From Coemansia sp. RSA 487 (Eukaryota > Kickxellomycota > Kickxellomycetes > Kickxellales > Kickxellaceae), in assembly GCA_027577595.1 (NCBI GenBank), contig JANBRJ010000014.1, positions 62,001 through 126,000 of the forward strand: a stretch of 64,000 bases of DNA. Reading direction: 5' to 3'. The notes beneath the pieces were generated by a model. The model was not told the DNA's origin. It saw nothing but the letters and a program-made list of their open reading frames with translations, and ran no database searches. This document shows, one piece after another, positions 31,158 to 40,919 of the stretch. Both the position numbers and the translations under genes were made by a program. The stretch's first letter is position 1. Each line of letters opens with the position of its first letter.

Positions 31158-31480
31158 TGCATGTTAGTTAAGAATAATACTGTGCTCCGATGGCGAAGCA
31201 AGGAGAAACGAAAATAAATATTTTATAATAAAATGTTTGTTTTTACATGAACGCATTAGAGCAATTAGTTATATATGTCACATAAGCGGCTTTTGATATA
31301 CAACTTATCAAGATCTCCCCACCCGCGCCTTGACACGACCATGTATTTTCATGTCGATAGGACAGATAGACTAGATGATTTTCATTAAAACGTGCGTTTG
31401 CCTAAAGAAAGGGTCGTTAAATGTACTGCTGCTCTATGATATCAAATGGATAAAGCTCCAGTTTTTACATTATTTTCAAC
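31158..31480. other. Convergent 3' spacer
   Basis: About 320 bases between the stops of two convergent genes. AT-rich; it should hold both poly(A) sites. Nothing else seen. Confidence 0.5.
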
Positions 31481-32461
31481 TCATCGGATATTGTTGGCAC
31501 GGTTACTGCCATCGCTATCATCACTTGGTGTGGAATCAGCAGCAGTTTCAAACATCATCGCCTCGGTTTCCGACGAGGCTAAGGACAGGCGGATAGCAGC
31601 CGCCGCATTACCAAGGGCGTGCTTCAGATCAACGTTCTCCAACCTCAGACGCTCATTAAGTGACTTTTCAGACTCGAGCAGTTCGCGGTACCGACCCTGG
31701 ACATCAGAAATCTCCAGGTGCCGCTCAAATGCAGCGGACCTCAGCGCACTCAGCGTCTTTGCAAGCGTCGACTCATACTCCTTTGCCATCATCTGCTGCT
31801 CCTTGAGCGAGTTGATAAGCATATGCACGTTGTTTCTGAGCATCACATTCTCCTCGTCCAGTTTCCGCTCTCTTTCGGCTGCGGCGTCAAGCTCAGCTGC
31901 ACCTTGCGTGGTCTGTGTTTCGGCATCCTCTTTCGTTGGTATATCCTCCGGAGGCAGTGCCAGCGATTGTCCGGTATCGTTGGTCGGCGTATGGAAGGCA
32001 CTGTCCGAGTGTAGCGACGTCGATGCCACAACAGCAGACGCATCGTCACCTTGTTCCTTTAGTCTGTCAATTGTTCCATTGACTGGCACTGGTGACTTGC
32101 ATGTATGTTCTTCAGCACCCCGTGCAGCTTCATCTTCAGCCTTGCTAACCCGTGTCTGCAGCGTACTGAACTTTTCCGCCAGCACCTCGGCCGTGCGCCT
32201 ATTGCTTCTGTTAAGGTCGCCAAGCTCGTTCAGCAGATTATATATTGTGTTTGTTGCGGTTTCACTATCGATATCATCAACGTCCGATGACGAACCAGTC
32301 GACACTGCTTCGTCTGCGTTTTCCACTCGTTTGGCTTTCGTTTCTGGTTGCTGCGTAGTGGTATCATCGCTGTTGCTCTGTGCAAGCATTGCTTGTAGGT
32401 CGCGCATCGTGTCTAGCCCTCGCTGTGACCGTCCGATGGTTGCAGTATGCGATATATCCAT
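31481..32461 (-). CDS. Coiled-coil protein, unknown family
   Basis: A 326-residue acidic protein. A first helical stretch (about 70-110, ATNTIYNLLNELGDLNRSNR) and a longer C-terminal coiled coil (about 195-295, with heptad-like RERKLDEENVMLRNNVHML and RYRELLESEKSLNERLRLEN) are separated by a disordered Ser/Thr-rich linker. No enzyme motif, signal peptide or membrane segment. A structural or adaptor role is likely but the family is not recognised. A plus-strand frame of 348 codons overlaps it (31446-32492), but its Ser/Cys-rich product looks like the antisense shadow. Confidence 0.7.
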   Translation of the reverse strand: MDISHTATIGRSQRGLDTMRDLQAMLAQSNSDDTTTQQPETKAKRVENADEAVSTGSSSDVDDIDSETATNTIYNLLNELGDLNRSNRRTAEVLAEKFSTLQTRVSKAEDEAARGAEEHTCKSPVPVNGTIDRLKEQGDDASAVVASTSLHSDSAFHTPTNDTGQSLALPPEDIPTKEDAETQTTQGAAELDAAAERERKLDEENVMLRNNVHMLINSLKEQQMMAKEYESTLAKTLSALRSAAFERHLEISDVQGRYRELLESEKSLNERLRLENVDLKHALGNAAAAIRLSLASSETEAMMFETAADSTPSDDSDGSNRANNIR

Positions 32462-32999
32462 GCCCTTTTTTTATCTTTTGGAATTTAGTTGAACGTTTAC
32501 GAAAGCAGCGCGGTAAAAAGAAGAATGCACAAGATAAAGTAAAAAAAAGTACAAAAGTAGTATGATGGTTATCACTTCTTTTTGTTTATATTTGTACAAG
32601 CGCTAATTGGGATTTTATAGAGTTTAATGGAAAGTGAAAGTAAAGAAAAAACTATTGCTTCACACAAAACAAAGTTGCCTTGTTTTCGATAGTTTTTGGA
32701 CGGGGTTTCTTCTGCATGCATGGTTTAATTCTGTACATAAAGGAAAACAGTTGGCTGGACAAGCTAAATCAAATCGTCTGATCTCTGTGTCACATGATGC
32801 TGAAGAAATCAAGTTCATCCTTTTGCTACCCTGAACATTTGGGTACAAACATAACGTGTCTGTCCCTATCGTCTCTCTCTTCCCCCCTCTCTCCCTCTCG
32901 CTTTTGTGATTTTCGAAATATCGAAATGCCCAGTTGCTCTGTGGCTACGTAACGTATGCATTTGAAATACGTTTAAAATGCGTACTGGCAATACTGCTG
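32462..32999. other. Spacer
   Basis: About 540 bases with pyrimidine-rich TCTCTC stretches near 32870-32900. Promoter region for the coiled-coil gene on the left and the 3' flank of the two-TM gene on the right. No gene recognised. Confidence 0.4.
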
Positions 33000-33437
33000 T
33001 TATCTTGTAAGAGGAGCTTGCGGCAGTTGTTGCAAAGCTGGGGCATTTTCTTCTCCGCTGACGTTAAACTTGAGCACGATTTGCGCGTCAGTAGTGAGTG
33101 GGCTCTTGAGGAAGTTGAGTGCTTGCTTGAACTGAAAAATAGCACCCACCAAGAAAAGTGAGCCCAAAACGATCATGGCAGAAAATACAGTAGTGTTTAG
33201 TTTGAACTCAAACTCGTCCTTCAGGCGCGTGTCGGACTTGTAATTCTGTATATAGCTCCAAAGAAGCCACACAAAATAGGCAATAAAGAGAATGTTCATG
33301 ACTATGGTGATAATTGCGGCGTATCGAACGAACGATAGGCGCTGTTTGCGGATCCGCTCCACAATCCTTGGCGGGTACTCTGGAGTCGTTGGACGTGGAG
33401 GATACGTGACGGGCATAGCTTGCTCTGGCATACCCAT
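33000..33437 (-). CDS. Small membrane protein with two transmembrane helices
   Basis: A 145-residue protein: Pro-rich N-terminus (YPPRPTTPEYPPR), a basic patch (RIVERIRKQR), TM1 (YAAIITIVMNILFIAYFVWL), a polar loop, TM2 (VFSAMIVLGSLFLVGAIFQF), and a polar C-terminus. By the positive-inside rule the N-terminus with its basic patch probably faces the cytosol, and so does the C-terminus. I recognise no family. The start is the first of two close Met codons (MGMPEQAM). Confidence 0.65.
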   Translation of the reverse strand: MGMPEQAMPVTYPPRPTTPEYPPRIVERIRKQRLSFVRYAAIITIVMNILFIAYFVWLLWSYIQNYKSDTRLKDEFEFKLNTTVFSAMIVLGSLFLVGAIFQFKQALNFLKSPLTTDAQIVLKFNVSGEENAPALQQLPQAPLTR

Positions 33438-33876
33438 TTACGCTAGTTCTGTAAACCAGTCGTAAAAAAAAGAAACAAGGATGTTTGTAGCCGATACCGA
33501 TAAATCATCCAGAATAAAAGAGTACCAACTAATAAGCGATTGATATTGTTTTGAAGGTAAAAAGAGACAACCTGATGCGTTGTTTTATATCGTCATCAGT
33601 GTCAACATCTGCCAACTGGATGACCACCACCCACATCTCCGCATTGATTGCACGATTTGATCAATATCAACCAATTCAACAGTTTGATGTGGATTGGAGA
33701 GGGGAAATCAAGTGGGAAAAATTCTCCGCACTATGATGACCAAACCCTGCCCGCCACTGATCATCGTTTAGATGGTATCTGTTTTATCTCCTTTTTAATA
33801 TCCATGTTTTTCTGTACTCTTTTATTTCAGCGCACTTTCAAAACGTATCAATACCCAAGAAAGAATTGAAAAAAGG
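33438..33876. other. Divergent promoter region
   Basis: About 440 bases between the left-running membrane protein gene and right-running HEM3. No coding sequence recognised. Confidence 0.5.
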
Positions 33877-34893
33877 ATGCCTGTAATCAACAAGACCACG
33901 CCAGCCAGCACCCAGCAGCAGCTACGCGTTGGGACGCGGGGGTCCCAGCTAGCGCTGATACAGACAGAGTACGTGGTTGGTCAGCTCAAGAAGCAAAACC
34001 CCGCACTCACAGTGCACGTAGAGACGATCAAGACGATTGGCGACAAGATCCAAGACGTGGCGATGAGCAAAATAGGCGACAAAGGGCTGTTCACCAAGGA
34101 GCTGGAAGCAGCGCTGGAAAGCAAGGCAATCGACCTTGTAGTCCATTCGCTCAAAGACATGCCCACCCTTCTTCCTGAAGACATGGAGCTGGCTGCGATC
34201 ACCGAGCGCGAAGATCCACGCGATGCAGTGATAATGAGCGTGAAGAACAGGGAGGTGAAGCAGCTGGGCGAGCTGCCCGAGGGAAGCGTGGTGGGAACAG
34301 GGAGCGTGCGACGTGTTGCGCAGCTGCGCCGCCTGTATCCGCATCTGCAGTTCATGGACATTAGAGGCAACCTGGATACGCGGATGGCAAAGCTGGATGC
34401 CGAGGGCTCTCCGTATGCGGCGCTGGTGCTGGCGGCCGCCGGAATGCAACGCGTGGGTGCGCAGGGCAGGATCACGCACAAGCTGGACAATGTTCTGTAT
34501 GCAGTCGGCCAGGGCGCACTGGGCATTGAGGCCCGCGCAGCCGATGCCGGCACCAAGCAGTTTGTAGCGCAGTGCCTCAGCCATAGGCGCACAAGACTGG
34601 CGTGCCTGGCGGAGCGCCAGCTGATGCGCGACCTCGAGGGCGGGTGCTCGGTGCCTATTGGCGTCCGCACGCAATGGGACAGCGACTACCGCCGTCTTGT
34701 TCTGCAGGCGATCGTAGTGTCACCCGATGGCGCGGAAGCGGTTGAGGCTGAAGCCGATGCGAGCTTTGCACCTGGTAGCAGCAGCTCCGAGGATGCGTGC
34801 GCCCAGGACCTTGGCGCCAGAGTCGCTGCAACGATGCGCGAACGCGGCGCCTCAAAGATCCTTGATGCCATCCACACGCCACCACAGAACTGA
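33877..34893 (+). CDS. HEM3: Hydroxymethylbilane synthase (porphobilinogen deaminase)
   Basis: A 338-residue enzyme of haem synthesis that polymerises four porphobilinogens into hydroxymethylbilane in the cytosol. Signatures in order: RVGTRGSQLALIQTEYV, KIGDKGLFTKELE, DLVVHSLKDMPT (with the catalytic Asp region), VGTGSVRRVAQLRRLYP, DIRGNLDTRMAKL, QGALGIEAR, and ERQLMRDLEGGCSVPIG, where Cys257 carries the dipyrromethane cofactor. Length and order match the family. The C-terminal domain has a low-complexity acidic insert (ADASFAPGSSSSED), unusual but in a variable loop. Single exon, convergent with NAA35. Confidence 0.97.
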   Translation: MPVINKTTPASTQQQLRVGTRGSQLALIQTEYVVGQLKKQNPALTVHVETIKTIGDKIQDVAMSKIGDKGLFTKELEAALESKAIDLVVHSLKDMPTLLPEDMELAAITEREDPRDAVIMSVKNREVKQLGELPEGSVVGTGSVRRVAQLRRLYPHLQFMDIRGNLDTRMAKLDAEGSPYAALVLAAAGMQRVGAQGRITHKLDNVLYAVGQGALGIEARAADAGTKQFVAQCLSHRRTRLACLAERQLMRDLEGGCSVPIGVRTQWDSDYRRLVLQAIVVSPDGAEAVEAEADASFAPGSSSSEDACAQDLGARVAATMRERGASKILDAIHTPPQN

Positions 34894-34973
34894 AAGCAAT
34901 ACCTTTTTTCTCTCCCTCACATTTATACATTGAATCGAAATGCTATCTAGTGCGGAAACAAAGTGGGCTGTAT

Positions 34974-37496
34974 TTACTGAAACGAGAATATCGGCCAGTC
35001 TGGGTTCTTGTCTGGTGCGCAGCTCCACGCGATCTTGACGTCGGACTGTGCCATGCGCGTCACCCCGTCCAGCCATCGCTGCGCCGCCGCCATGTGCGCC
35101 TGGTCCTGGCGTGCTGCCTTGCGCCGCTTCTTGTCTGACTTTGCTCGCGGCTGCTGCTGCTGCTGCTGGCCATTGCCGACACCGTTGCCATTGGACTGCT
35201 GCTGCCGCGCCAGCGCAGCATCAACCGCGTGTTTCTGGTACGCCATTGCCTGGTCGCCAGTGACGCGCAGCGGCTGTGGCATCTGTGCCAGCGCCGGCGA
35301 CCGCTTGCGCAGCTTTGCCAGGGCAACCGAGTTGGCTAGAACAACAAAGTACAGCGGTCGGAAGCACGCATCCCAGCCAGCCAGTGCCTGCGACGACGAC
35401 ACACCGTCGCCTGTCGAAGAGGCAGCACGTCTGCTGCGCTCAAGAGCCGACTTTGCATCGCCTACAACATTCCCCGCATGCAGAAACAGCTCGCCCAGCG
35501 CATGCGTGTCCAGCTGCGCGCTGGTCGCCAGCCACCCGGCGAATGTTGGCGGAGCTGGCGACCCGAGCTGCACAAAAGCACGGAACCGTAGCGCGAACCG
35601 CGCACGCTGTGCATCGTGTGTCTCCTGCTGCTGCTGCTGGCTACTGATCTCCAGCGCCAGCCGCGTTGTGCGCCGCGCCCACGGCGCCCGGAAGACGCCT
35701 AGCCGCTCGCACGCGTGCGACACCAGCCATTGCGACGTAGCCAGGTCTTTTTGAGCCCCCGCAAGCACGTGCCACCGCTCAATCTGCGCCATGCACTCGT
35801 CATCGTCAACCGCACGCATCGTCCACGGCACCGCCTGTGTTCGCGGCTGCTGTTGCTTCACGCGCCGTGCTGCAGCAACCATCCGTGCCACGCGCTCCAT
35901 GTGTGCCTGGTGCGCTTCGAAGATCTGTGCCGCGTAGCAGAAGACCTGCGCAAACTCGTAGTCCAAGTACACCTCCAGCCGCACACCTGCCAGCAGCCCT
36001 GCCTCCATAATAAGGAGCTTCATGTGGTATGCCCACGAGCTGAGCGCAAACGCATTGGTTTCAGGGTCCCCGGCAGCCTCCGCTGGCATTTTCGGGTTGG
36101 CTAGCGCAAAAGCCGTTATGTCCAGCTGCTCGCCATCAGCCTGTAGCGCGTCCCAGCTTCCCAAGCTCTTCAGAGCGATCCGGCGCTGGCGAGGCGGGTT
36201 CTGGCACAGACTCTTGAGCCAGCACACCAGCAGCCCCCCGGCATCGTTGCAAAATGCACTGGCGCGCTGTCTGGACTCCACGCTACCTTCAAGCGTGTCC
36301 CATACGTACGACCCGCCGCCGCCAAGCTCGTTGATCGCTCTGCGCGCAAACGCCGCCACCGACTGTTGCGCCAGCTGCACGCGCCCATTCGTCACAAACA
36401 CAGACATCACAAGCGACCGCACAAATGGCACCGGCGTCGGTGTTCTGCGCGAGAACCGCAGGAAGAAGTGCACCAGATGCTCGACGCTCTCTATCGATAG
36501 CAGCTCCTCCACCAGCGCAATGTCCGCGAGGATGTGGCCAAACGCGTCGTGCGCTTCGCCATGCGTCATCAATTCGCGTGGCCGCACTGGAGTCAGCGTC
36601 GGATACTTGCGCATGCACTTGCGGTCAAACACGCCACCCACCGGTGTTCCGAGCGACGCCGTTGCGTTGTTGCTGTTGTTTTTGCGGTTGAGCTCCTGCT
36701 GCTGCTGGTGGTGCAGCTCCGTCAGTCTGCGCAGTTGATCGACGCCTCGCCGCAGCGCACCCGGGTCGTCGCTTATTGTCTCGGCTGACAGATCCACCAG
36801 CACTAGTAGCCAGCAGCGGCGCATCTCGAGCTGCTCGATAAGCACTTTAGCTGCACGTATCTGCACATCGTCGACCCATTTTGTCTTATATTCTGCTATG
36901 TCCTGCAAATACGCATGTGCGCAGTCAAGCAGCACATATACCTCGTTCAGCGCGTACTCGTCGAAGAACCGCTGGGCCAGGACGCCCGAATGCACGTCCT
37001 CATCGGGATACAGATTGTCGTTCTGGTACTCTCTCCACACTCTAGCACAACATGCGCCCACAGCGATCAGCATCGGATACAACACCAGATCCCTGGCAGG
37101 ATTTCCACCATCCAGATCCCTCCTGCCTATTGTTTCTCTCGGCATCTGATCGTCTGCAGTAAAGTAGTTGCACGTGTATATCGTTTGTAGCAGAGATGCA
37201 GAGTGGTGGAGTGTCATTTCGCAGCAGAACATCTGGTCCATGATCCATAGGACGTCGGTAAGCGTGAGTTTCCGGTTCATGTCCCAGAGCGCGATCTCTG
37301 CTTGGGCCTCTGCAGTCAGCATCCCCATGTCCAGTCGTGGATCCATTACCTGTACTGCAACCATTGCTTCAAAAAGCGTAAAGCTATCGGGTTTAAGCAA
37401 TTCGCCGACTTTGAGCTGTTTGGCTCCTAATTCCAATTCCTTGGTTATGTCGAGCCACTCGGTCCCGTCTTTATCAACTATTACTTTATCAGCCAT
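34974..37496 (-). CDS. NAA35: NatC N-terminal acetyltransferase auxiliary subunit
   Basis: An 840-residue homologue of NAA35/Mak10, the large scaffold subunit of the NatC complex (with Naa30 and Naa38) that acetylates nascent Met-hydrophobic N-termini at the ribosome. The conserved N-terminus is clear: EWLDITKELELGAKQLKVGE, LLKPDSFTLFEAMVAVQVMD, DPRLDMGM, and MFCCEMTLHHSASLLQTIYT. The rest is helical, with a Gln-rich insert (QQQQQELNRKNN) near residue 275 and another near 795 that are lineage-specific. Codon use is very GC-rich here. Only 80 bases separate its stop from that of HEM3. Confidence 0.93.
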   Translation of the reverse strand: MADKVIVDKDGTEWLDITKELELGAKQLKVGELLKPDSFTLFEAMVAVQVMDPRLDMGMLTAEAQAEIALWDMNRKLTLTDVLWIMDQMFCCEMTLHHSASLLQTIYTCNYFTADDQMPRETIGRRDLDGGNPARDLVLYPMLIAVGACCARVWREYQNDNLYPDEDVHSGVLAQRFFDEYALNEVYVLLDCAHAYLQDIAEYKTKWVDDVQIRAAKVLIEQLEMRRCWLLVLVDLSAETISDDPGALRRGVDQLRRLTELHHQQQQELNRKNNSNNATASLGTPVGGVFDRKCMRKYPTLTPVRPRELMTHGEAHDAFGHILADIALVEELLSIESVEHLVHFFLRFSRRTPTPVPFVRSLVMSVFVTNGRVQLAQQSVAAFARRAINELGGGGSYVWDTLEGSVESRQRASAFCNDAGGLLVCWLKSLCQNPPRQRRIALKSLGSWDALQADGEQLDITAFALANPKMPAEAAGDPETNAFALSSWAYHMKLLIMEAGLLAGVRLEVYLDYEFAQVFCYAAQIFEAHQAHMERVARMVAAARRVKQQQPRTQAVPWTMRAVDDDECMAQIERWHVLAGAQKDLATSQWLVSHACERLGVFRAPWARRTTRLALEISSQQQQQETHDAQRARFALRFRAFVQLGSPAPPTFAGWLATSAQLDTHALGELFLHAGNVVGDAKSALERSRRAASSTGDGVSSSQALAGWDACFRPLYFVVLANSVALAKLRKRSPALAQMPQPLRVTGDQAMAYQKHAVDAALARQQQSNGNGVGNGQQQQQQPRAKSDKKRRKAARQDQAHMAAAQRWLDGVTRMAQSDVKIAWSCAPDKNPDWPIFSFQ

Positions 37497-38526
37497 TCTA
37501 ATGAATTATGCGTGTTTTGTGGAAAGGGAAGCCGTTTTCGAGAGTGTGCTGTAATTTACAAATCCAAAATAAAGATAATAAGAAAAGTAAAGGTTTCTTT
37601 GCTGTACAAAAAAATGGATGTGTTGTGGATTTTGAATTCCAAAAAGCAACAAATCCCCTCTCCCTCTAAAGAACAAAAAAAACAGATAACTTCAAGGGTG
37701 TTGAGCTTAGAAAGATGAAAGGCTCACTCACACAAGCACCTGCATTAAATGACGTTTTTCATTTACTTGTCCCATTTGGCTCAATCGCTACTTGTTAATT
37801 AGTGAGCCGCTTGGACGCAGCTTGCAGCTCAGCTCATCCTAAAAAACAAAAAGTCGGTTCTTGAAAAAGAAAATTTTTTATTGGACTCAAAGCCAAAATC
37901 CAAACAGCATAAAACACTCGAGTTTGAACAAAATGATCTTTTCTCTTTTCTCTTTTCTCCATTATTGCATGTGCCTTAGATCGATTGACATTGTTATTAT
38001 TTCGTCGTTCCCGCTTTCTTTTTCTTCCTTGTCTTTTATTGTTTCTCTTCCGGAACTCTGGATTATTTATTCAGCGCCCGGAGCATAAAGGAGGGATGGT
38101 TTGAGCAAGAGGAAAGTTTTGGAAAAACGGAGCTTGTCGTAGGTAGCAAAGCAGCTTCTATATGAGCTGTTCTCATTGTCATGACTTGAGTCATTCACGT
38201 GCTAGATCAAAAATGCCTCTTTCTCCCTTTTCTTTTTTACCAAGTTATTTGGCAAGAGGTTTATAAAGGAGAAAGTTTGGTGGGCCTCTAGTTCTTCGTA
38301 AGCATTAGAAAGCGTAGTTGTTTTCTAACTTGAGCGTAATGATCTCCCTTTTGGAAGGGAATGACCATGGTATTCTTCTTCTCTTCGTCGCAAGTGTATG
38401 CGTTCTGTATGTATTTGCACATTTACGAGTCATGAGAAATGCATGGTTCCGACTATCACTAGATAGAGCTTTGGTACAAGGCTTGTTTATTTTAGATCAT
38501 TGGATAGTTGGTGCGCCGGAGACAGG
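37497..38526. other. Intergenic region
   Basis: About 1 kb. The right-hand part is the 3' flank of the methyltransferase gene and the left part the NAA35 promoter. It contains one CACGTG near 38197. No gene recognised. Confidence 0.45.
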
Positions 38527-39346
38527 CTACATTCCTTGTTTTATTTTGCTGATGCGGAGTAGGTGGTAGCGCTCATCCTTGTTGTCGCGAAACTCCTCGT
38601 CGATGAAGGCTCTGCTTAGCTCCTTGACTGCAAATCCGCGCTGGGTGGCCTTTGCAGCAAATGTATGCTCGCCGAGGTTGCGCTCCTTGTAGACAAAGTA
38701 TGCGGTGGACTGGGCGTGCATTACCTCTGCAAGCGTGGCAAGCAGTGCGTCGTGCTGGTCGGCAAGGTACAGGATCTCCGATCCAAGCACCACATCCGCT
38801 GGCTCGATATCGTCCGTCTTGCTGCCCCTACGTGTTAGTTTACAAACAGCAATATTTAGTCTCCACGCCACAGCAAACAAACCCCTTTACACAAATATAT
38901 GTATTAAACAGTTTTTGTATTTTTACAAATAAACATTTGCTTGCTTACCAGAAAAGTTCACAAACGCGCACCGGCTTCTGTTGCGTGGCTGCATACATGG
39001 AGCCAAGGTTTCTTTCGATGTTTGTGCGAATGAATGGCAAGTACTCGGACATATCAGTAGCCACGACCCGGGCGGCACTGCACAGATACGCGACCACCGA
39101 GACCAGCGCACTGCCTGCGCCAAGCTCCAAACACGATTTCCCTACCAGGTCAAGCCGCTCGTGTACGAATTTTGCCAGAATGTACGCGCCGTCCCAGACA
39201 ATGAAACCAGTGTTTTGGTGGATGTCGATGTGAACCGTTGGGTGCTGCGCAATAGTGACTGTGTGCGGTCCGAAAATAAACAGCCGCTCGCGCTCGGTCC
39301 TCTTGTCGTGGTACGGGTTTTTGTACTGCCACTTGACGACCTCCAT
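38527..39346 (-). CDS. METTL21/EFM6-type lysine methyltransferase (spliced)
   Basis: Two exons on the minus strand, 39346-38949 and 38827-38527, with a 121-base intron (GTAAGC...CGTAG) that splits a Trp codon and leaves a 232-residue protein. It is a seven-beta-strand SAM methyltransferase of family 16. Landmarks: NTGFIVWDGAYILAKFV, motif I CLELGAGSALVSVVAY, acidic VVATDMSEYL, the post-II element CELFWGS (usual LxWG), and DVVLGSEILYLADQHDALL. Fungal EFM6 and animal METTL21 proteins methylate lysines of elongation factors and chaperones; which target applies here is not readable. The frame without splicing stops too early for the family. Confidence 0.87.
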
Positions 39347-39360
39347 TGCTTTTCTTTTAA

Positions 39361-39386
39361 GATATATGTATATATATATATATATG
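39361..39386. repeat. (TA)n microsatellite
   Basis: An imperfect TA run just upstream of the methyltransferase start. Possibly part of its promoter; no more can be said. Confidence 0.75.
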
Positions 39387-39527
39387 AAATGTAAAGATTG
39401 ATCCAGTTTTTTTATAAATATGCATCTCTTCAGATCCCATCCCCTAGATGTACTATCGATGAAGACCAGCAGTGCTTACTACTAAAAGCATTTATGGGGG
39501 AGGGGCAGAAAGAGAAATACCAAGATA

Positions 39528-40604
39528 TTAGTCCCTGATGCGAATAACGATCTTTCCCGTCGTATGGAGACCCAAGCACTTGTCGTAAGCGGCTTTGACA
39601 CCTTCTTCAGTAAACGGGAAGATGTCCTGGATATACGGTTTCAGTAGCCCGTTTGCCAAGAACGGGTTAAATGTCTCCTCGATTTCCTTTCCGTTAGGCA
39701 CACCAAACACATGCACATAGCTGACGTTCTTTGCCCTAAACGCGGCGGTGGCTCGCCACTTGGCCACGTTCATACTTTGCTTGGCCACAGCAAGCTTGAG
39801 CCAGCCGAGCCACGACAGGGGCATCGACTCGACCAGCATCTTGTCCATGTTGTTGCCGTCAGGAATCAATGCCACCGACGAAACGGTGGACCCGGGTTTC
39901 GCCACCATGTAGCACGACTTGTCGCCTATTGAATCAAACACCAAATCGGCCGTGTTCTCCAGCGTCTTTGCATACTCCTTATCCTTGGTGTAATCGACGA
40001 TCCGTGTGGCCGCACCCATTTTTTCCGCATGCTCGACCTTGGCCGTCGATACCGTAGTAATGACATCCTTGGCCTTGTAGTAGTGCCGTGCCAGGAAGGT
40101 ACCAAACATACCAACCCCACCCATCCCACCAGTCACATAAACTGTCTGGCCTTCGTGCGCTCCACCCGCATCCAAAGCCTGCTTGGCAGTCAGACCAGCC
40201 AACGGGACGCTTGCAGCCACCGTATAATCAACCGAGTCAGCAGGAATCGGGGCCATGTATTTCTCATCAGTTACCACGTATTCACCGACGGACCCTATCT
40301 CGTCACTGTTGAGGCACCCGTATACACGGTCACCCACTGCGAATCGCTTGACTTTGCTGCCAACCTGCGTGACGATGCCTGCCACGTCGTATCCGAATTT
40401 GACTGGTGGCGCTTCAGGAAGAACCACAGTGAGCATCCCCATTGCTCGGTACGGGTCGATGATGTTGACGGCTGCTGCGTGCACAGTCACTTCTATCTGT
40501 GTCTCCTTGGTGATCTTGGGGCGTGGCATGTCGATGATGCGGTAGTCCGCGGTGTTACCCGTGAACTTTGTTGCTACCAGCGCCTTGTATGTGGCTGTGG
40601 ACAT
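39528..40604 (-). CDS. MDR-family quinone oxidoreductase/enoyl reductase-like
   Basis: A 358-residue medium-chain dehydrogenase/reductase without the zinc-binding cysteines, so in the quinone oxidoreductase-like branch. It has the N-terminal catalytic fold (VHAAAVNIIDPYRAMG, FGYDVAGIVTQVGSKV, FAVGDRVYG) and the cofactor fold with YVTGGMGGVGMFGTFLA, a nucleotide loop of AxGGxG type. It probably uses NADPH to reduce electrophilic carbonyls or quinones. The C-terminus is the usual KIVIRIRD. Single exon, no targeting signal. Substrate not readable. Confidence 0.88.
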   Translation of the reverse strand: MSTATYKALVATKFTGNTADYRIIDMPRPKITKETQIEVTVHAAAVNIIDPYRAMGMLTVVLPEAPPVKFGYDVAGIVTQVGSKVKRFAVGDRVYGCLNSDEIGSVGEYVVTDEKYMAPIPADSVDYTVAASVPLAGLTAKQALDAGGAHEGQTVYVTGGMGGVGMFGTFLARHYYKAKDVITTVSTAKVEHAEKMGAATRIVDYTKDKEYAKTLENTADLVFDSIGDKSCYMVAKPGSTVSSVALIPDGNNMDKMLVESMPLSWLGWLKLAVAKQSMNVAKWRATAAFRAKNVSYVHVFGVPNGKEIEETFNPFLANGLLKPYIQDIFPFTEEGVKAAYDKCLGLHTTGKIVIRIRD

Positions 40605-40919
40605 TTTGTAATCGAGGATTTTTATAAATTAAATAAAGCAGCTTTGTTAGAACGTAGAAGAAAAGATAAGATGCAGCACGGTGATAAAAGTGAACTGGGA
40701 TGGGAGGTGAAGTTTATATATACATCAACATCTCATGGTATGTGGGGATGGATTAGTAATCACTTTGCAATCGAGATATGCACAGCAGACCATGGTAGAC
40801 GAATATCGATGTAAAGTAGTTTATTTACAAACGCTGCAAAGTAAATCAGCGCTTTTGCTTTTGGATAAAAAGCGAAAAGAGATAGGGGATATCTCCATTT
40901 TTAGTGACTAATGTATATG
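40605..40919. other. Spacer between same-strand genes
   Basis: About 315 bases: MDR gene promoter on the left, kinase 3' flank on the right. Nothing coding recognised. Confidence 0.5.

Noticed and set aside
31446-32492. Plus-strand open frame of 348 codons over the coiled-coil gene
   Set aside because: Its product is Ser/Cys-rich without domain structure; the minus frame shows clear heptads.
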